In this document: positions 6,102-8,500 of the stretch, piece by piece
Position numbering within the stretch: position 1 is the first letter of the stretch
Layout: each line of letters starts with the position of its first letter
Source of the DNA: Deltaproteobacteria bacterium
GTDB lineage: Bacteria > Desulfobacterota > Desulfobacteria > Desulfobacterales > JAFDCJ01
DNA length: 8,500 bases
Direction: 5' to 3'
NCBI GenBank assembly: GCA_019310665.1
Contig: JAFDDW010000056.1
Coordinates: forward strand, 1 to 8,500
Notes under the pieces: generated by a model
The model's database searches: none
Seen by the model: only the letters and a program-made list of their open reading frames with translations
What the model was told of the DNA's origin: nothing
Translations under genes and position numbers: made by a program

Positions 6102-7535
6102 ATGGTTTTGTTCTTATTTGTTCTGCAAGTCGTGTTCGTGTTGGGTGTCGTTTTATTTACCATTAGCTTTCTCATTGCCAGTTTAAAAGAGAAGGAATCA
6201 AGGGCCGCTTTGATGGCCGGTGCCATCGTTATATTCCTGATCCTCGTTGAAATGTCTATCTATTGGCTTTACACGGTGCGTTTTTTTCATAATACGGCCG
6301 GGTCGCTGTTGCTGATTGCCGGCTGGGCGGCGATTGGATACGGGATTTATTTCTTCGGCCGGCCAACCGGGCTGAATGAAAAGGCCCTTAAGGGCGTTGC
6401 CGGCCATATTGTCGGAAATGCACAGCGCTTTGATGAACGGGAGCAGGTCTTTGCCAGGGAGCGCAGTATTCGACCGGGTTCAGCTCAATATGAGACGTTT
6501 TATCGATCTCATCCCGAACTGGAGCAATTGGATTCTGAAAGAAGGACGGCCGGCGGTGTCCTGGGAACCCCCGGGGCTATCGATCGACCCGGTGAGATAC
6601 CAAATATTGCGGCGATGACAGCGACCTTTTCCATTCCACCCCATTTCGGCAAACCCCAAAACCATACCCCGGTGGTCCAACTGACCGAGGAAAACCGTCC
6701 CAATCTCAGTCCGGAAGAAGCCACCGGACGGGTCAAGGGATTTGCCCGCCAATTGGGGGCGGGATCGGTGGGGGTTGCCAGGATGAATCCCCTGTGGGTC
6801 TATTCCCATCGAGGGGAAATATTCTATGAGAACTGGGAGCAATGGGGTCAGGAGATAAGCGTTGATCACAATTTTGCCATTGTCTTTACCGTGGAGATGG
6901 ACTGGGAGATGGTCAGTACGGCACCGCATACCCCCAGTGTGATGGAGAGCGCGCTGTCCTATTCAAAGGGGGCCTGGATTTCCACTCAGCTGGCCGCCTT
7001 TGTTGCCAACCTGGGATATGCGGCCACAGCCAATCACAGTCGCCATTATGATCTTCTTCTGACGCCGGCAGCTATCGACGCCGGTCTGGGTGAATTGGGC
7101 CGTTTTGGTTATTTGATTACCAAAGAGCTGGGTCCCCGGGTAAGGATTTTTGCGGTGACCACCGATCTGCCGCTGGTTTGTGATCAACCTGTGGATATCG
7201 GTGTCGAGGATTTTTGCTCTTTTTGTAAAAAATGCGCGAATTGCTGCCCCTCCAATTCCATTCCCGATAGCCATCAACAGGAAGTCAACGGAAGCATGCG
7301 GTGGAAGCTGAAAGCGGAAACCTGTTTCGGCTACTGGGCCAAGGCCGGCACGGATTGCAACATCTGTATGCGGGTCTGCCCCTGGAGCCATCCGCGCACA
7401 TTTCCCCACCGGGTTGTTATTTCACTGGTAGTACGCAACAAATGGGCGCGACGGCTTTTTTCCCTTATGGATGACCTCTTTTACGGGGAAAAGCCGAAAC
7501 CCAAAGCCCCTCCCGTGTGGGCCCAGTACAACTGA
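6102..7535 (+). CDS. rdhA: Membrane-anchored reductive dehalogenase (RdhA) homologue without Tat signal
   Basis: The protein has 477 residues from ATG 6102. RdhA enzymes use a corrinoid and two [4Fe-4S] clusters to remove halogen from organohalides. Three hydrophobic segments (about 2-28, 37-59, 65-85) replace the usual twin-arginine signal; no RR motif is present. The catalytic part carries the family hallmark GELGRFGYLI (330-339) with GPRVR (344-348) and TDLPL (354-358). Two cluster motifs follow: CX2CX2CX3CP (Cys372, 375, 378, 382) and CX10CX2CX3CP (Cys408, 419, 422, 426). By spacing, Tyr287, Asn311 and Arg346 or Arg348 are candidates for the catalytic Tyr/Asn/Arg set known from PceA; this is inference. 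The N-terminal helices might do the job of the separate RdhB anchor, and no rdhB is seen beside it. Epoxyqueuosine reductase is a related family but fits less well. The substrate is unknown. No co-directional partner is evident except hutH, 231 nt downstream. Confidence 0.88.
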   Translation: MVLFLFVLQVVFVLGVVLFTISFLIASLKEKESRAALMAGAIVIFLILVEMSIYWLYTVRFFHNTAGSLLLIAGWAAIGYGIYFFGRPTGLNEKALKGVAGHIVGNAQRFDEREQVFARERSIRPGSAQYETFYRSHPELEQLDSERRTAGGVLGTPGAIDRPGEIPNIAAMTATFSIPPHFGKPQNHTPVVQLTEENRPNLSPEEATGRVKGFARQLGAGSVGVARMNPLWVYSHRGEIFYENWEQWGQEISVDHNFAIVFTVEMDWEMVSTAPHTPSVMESALSYSKGAWISTQLAAFVANLGYAATANHSRHYDLLLTPAAIDAGLGELGRFGYLITKELGPRVRIFAVTTDLPLVCDQPVDIGVEDFCSFCKKCANCCPSNSIPDSHQQEVNGSMRWKLKAETCFGYWAKAGTDCNICMRVCPWSHPRTFPHRVVISLVVRNKWARRLFSLMDDLFYGEKPKPKAPPVWAQYN

Positions 7536-7549
7536 GTTGCTTGCTGTTT

Positions 7550-7602
7550 ATAGTGTAGTGTCCCACAAATACATTAAAAAAGTCGAACAGCATATCTAAA
7601 AA
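7550..7602 (+). repeat. Dispersed direct repeat, right copy
   Basis: This is the partner of 5746-5796 and starts 14 bp after the dehalogenase stop codon. The exact core TTAAAAAAGTCGAA is at 7574-7587. Directly after it, ATAGTGGTGTC (7602-7612) looks like a shortened restart of the same unit, which suggests partial tandem duplication. The two copies place the dehalogenase homologue inside a direct-repeat bracket of about 1.86 kb. Confidence 0.7.
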
Positions 7603-7655
7603 TAGTGGTGTCTTTGAATATAAAAAATTCCAAGCTCCATTTAAAAAATTAATTA

Positions 7656-7743
7656 GGACACAGATGAACACACAGATCACACGGATAAAAAGGGAATAAT
7701 AAATAAAATGAAAATCTGTGTCTATCCGTGTAAATCCGTGTCC
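7656..7743. repeat. Imperfect inverted repeat built of ACAC(G/A)GAT words in the hutH leader
   Basis: The left arm 7656-7687 carries GGACACAGAT, ACACACAGAT and CACACGGATA. The right arm 7714-7743 carries their complements, ATCTGTGTC, TATCCGTGT and AATCCGTGTCC. The arms can pair over an AT-rich centre (7688-7713). Elements of this CACGGAT/ATCCGTG type are, from memory, widespread dispersed repeats in environmental bacterial genomes and often cause spurious ORF calls. It ends 23 nt before the hutH ATG, so a hairpin could form in the hutH leader mRNA. Confidence 0.7.
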
Positions 7744-7766
7744 CAAATTATGAGGTGGTTTCAGTT

Positions 7767-8500
7767 ATGAAAGCGATATCTCTCGGTTTTGACGGTATGA
7801 CCCTGGCCGATCTGGTGGCCATTGCCAGGGGAGGGGCTCAGGCTAAATTAACACAAGGCGCCGAAGAAAGAATTCGTAAAACCCGCCGGTTGATTGAAAA
7901 ATGGGTCGAAGATGAAAAGACCATATATGGCATTACCACCGGATTCGGCGCTTTGAGTGACGTGGCCATTTCCAAAAAGGACACCCGGCGTCTGCAGGAA
8001 AATATTCTCATGAGCCATGCCGCCGGTGTTGGAGATCCGCTGGATGAAGAAGCCGTTCGTGCCACGATGGCGTTGCGGATCAAGGACCTGGCCCGGGGAC
8101 ATTCCGGCATCCGTCTGGAGACCGTCCAGCATCTGCTGGCACTGCTCAACTGGGGCGTATGTCCGGTTATTCCGCAAAAAGGTTCCGTTGGGGCCAGCGG
8201 AGACCTGGCGCCCCTGGCTCATCTGGCGCTGGTTTTAGTAGGTCTGGGCGAAGCCTACTATAAAGGCCAGAAAATGTCCGGCAGCCAGGTACTCAGCAAA
8301 TGCGGACTAAAGCCGATCCGGTTGGAATCGGGTGAAGGCCTGGCCCTGGTAAACGGCACCCAGGTAATGACCGCCATCGGTGCCCTTGCAGTAGATAGTG
8401 CCGTTACACTATCCATGATGACCGACATTGCAGCCGCCATGAGCCTCGAAGTCCTTATGGGAAGCCGTACCGAGTTTGATAAAAGAATTCATGAGATTAG
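7767..8500 (+). CDS. hutH: Histidine ammonia-lyase (histidase), 5' part (3' end outside the window)
   Basis: The frame is open from ATG 7767 to the window end, giving 244 of the usual roughly 500 residues. The enzyme eliminates ammonia from L-histidine to give urocanate, the first step of histidine breakdown, in the cytoplasm. Seen motifs are YGITTGFG (54-61), whose Tyr54 matches the catalytic tyrosine of the family, and the GSVGASGDLAPLAHLAL block (139-155). Ala143-Ser144-Gly145 there forms the MIO electrophile. LVNGTQV (194-200) follows, with Asn196 in the active site. GSVGASGDLAPL followed by AHLALVLVG is typical of HutH. The start has GAGGTGG at 7752-7758, 8 nt upstream. It is oriented away from hutU, so the pathway is split into two divergent arms with the dehalogenase homologue between them. 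No clear promoter is seen; the leader holds the inverted repeat 7656-7743. Confidence 0.95.
   Translation, partial: MKAISLGFDGMTLADLVAIARGGAQAKLTQGAEERIRKTRRLIEKWVEDEKTIYGITTGFGALSDVAISKKDTRRLQENILMSHAAGVGDPLDEEAVRATMALRIKDLARGHSGIRLETVQHLLALLNWGVCPVIPQKGSVGASGDLAPLAHLALVLVGLGEAYYKGQKMSGSQVLSKCGLKPIRLESGEGLALVNGTQVMTAIGALAVDSAVTLSMMTDIAAAMSLEVLMGSRTEFDKRIHEI

Noticed and set aside
6963..7409. 148-residue minus-strand frame inside the dehalogenase gene
   Set aside because: Antisense shadow of a gene with clear RdhA motifs.
6102..7535. Epoxyqueuosine reductase (QueG) as the function
   Set aside because: QueG is a related corrinoid/Fe-S family but lacks three N-terminal membrane helices. The GELGR..GYLI, GPRVR and TDLPL blocks and the CX10CX2CX3CP spacing fit RdhA better.
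7465..7746. 93-residue frame on the minus strand downstream of the dehalogenase homologue
   Set aside because: Most of it is the translation of the ACACGGAT inverted repeat and repeat copy 7550-7602, and its 3' end overlaps the real gene. Such frames are common spurious calls.

Overview
The window most likely comes from an anaerobic, Desulfobacterota-like (deltaproteobacterial) bacterium. This is inferred from three things: a histidine-degradation cluster that uses the tetrahydrofolate-linked branch, a corrinoid/iron-sulfur reductive dehalogenase homologue, and intergenic DNA full of degenerate short-word repeats. No rRNA, tRNA, CRISPR array or recognisable transposase gene is present, so the taxonomy is an inference.

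Layout. From 1 to 1070 (+ strand) there is the 3' part of a SAM-dependent methyltransferase whose stop codon overlaps the start of an exported peroxiredoxin-like protein. From 1088 to 1570 (- strand) there is a small lipoprotein, convergent with the peroxiredoxin. From 1638 to 5523 (- strand, read right to left) there are hutU (urocanate hydratase), ftcD (glutamate formimidoyltransferase) and fchA (cyclodeaminase), separated by two repeat-rich gaps. From 5524 to 6101 there is a gene-free stretch holding a likely hutU promoter, several inverted repeats and the first copy of a dispersed ~51-bp repeat. From 6102 to 7535 (+) there is a reductive dehalogenase homologue with three N-terminal membrane helices in place of a Tat signal. 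The second copy of the dispersed repeat and a word-rich inverted repeat follow. From 7767 to the window end (+) there is the 5' part of hutH (histidine ammonia-lyase).

How the genes work together. HutH converts histidine to urocanate and HutU converts urocanate to imidazolonepropionate. HutI, which is not in this window, would give N-formimino-glutamate. FtcD moves the formimino group to tetrahydrofolate, and FchA deaminates it to 5,10-methenyl-tetrahydrofolate. The route therefore yields glutamate, ammonia and a one-carbon unit on folate, which suits an anaerobe with folate-based C1 metabolism.

The most notable point is the membrane-anchored, Tat-less RdhA homologue lying between the divergent hutU and hutH arms. 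It is bracketed by an imperfect direct repeat (5746-5796 and 7550-7602), as if it were a cassette inserted into a histidine-utilisation locus. Four further intergenic repeat blocks, each of a different word type, sit at the gene junctions of the same locus.
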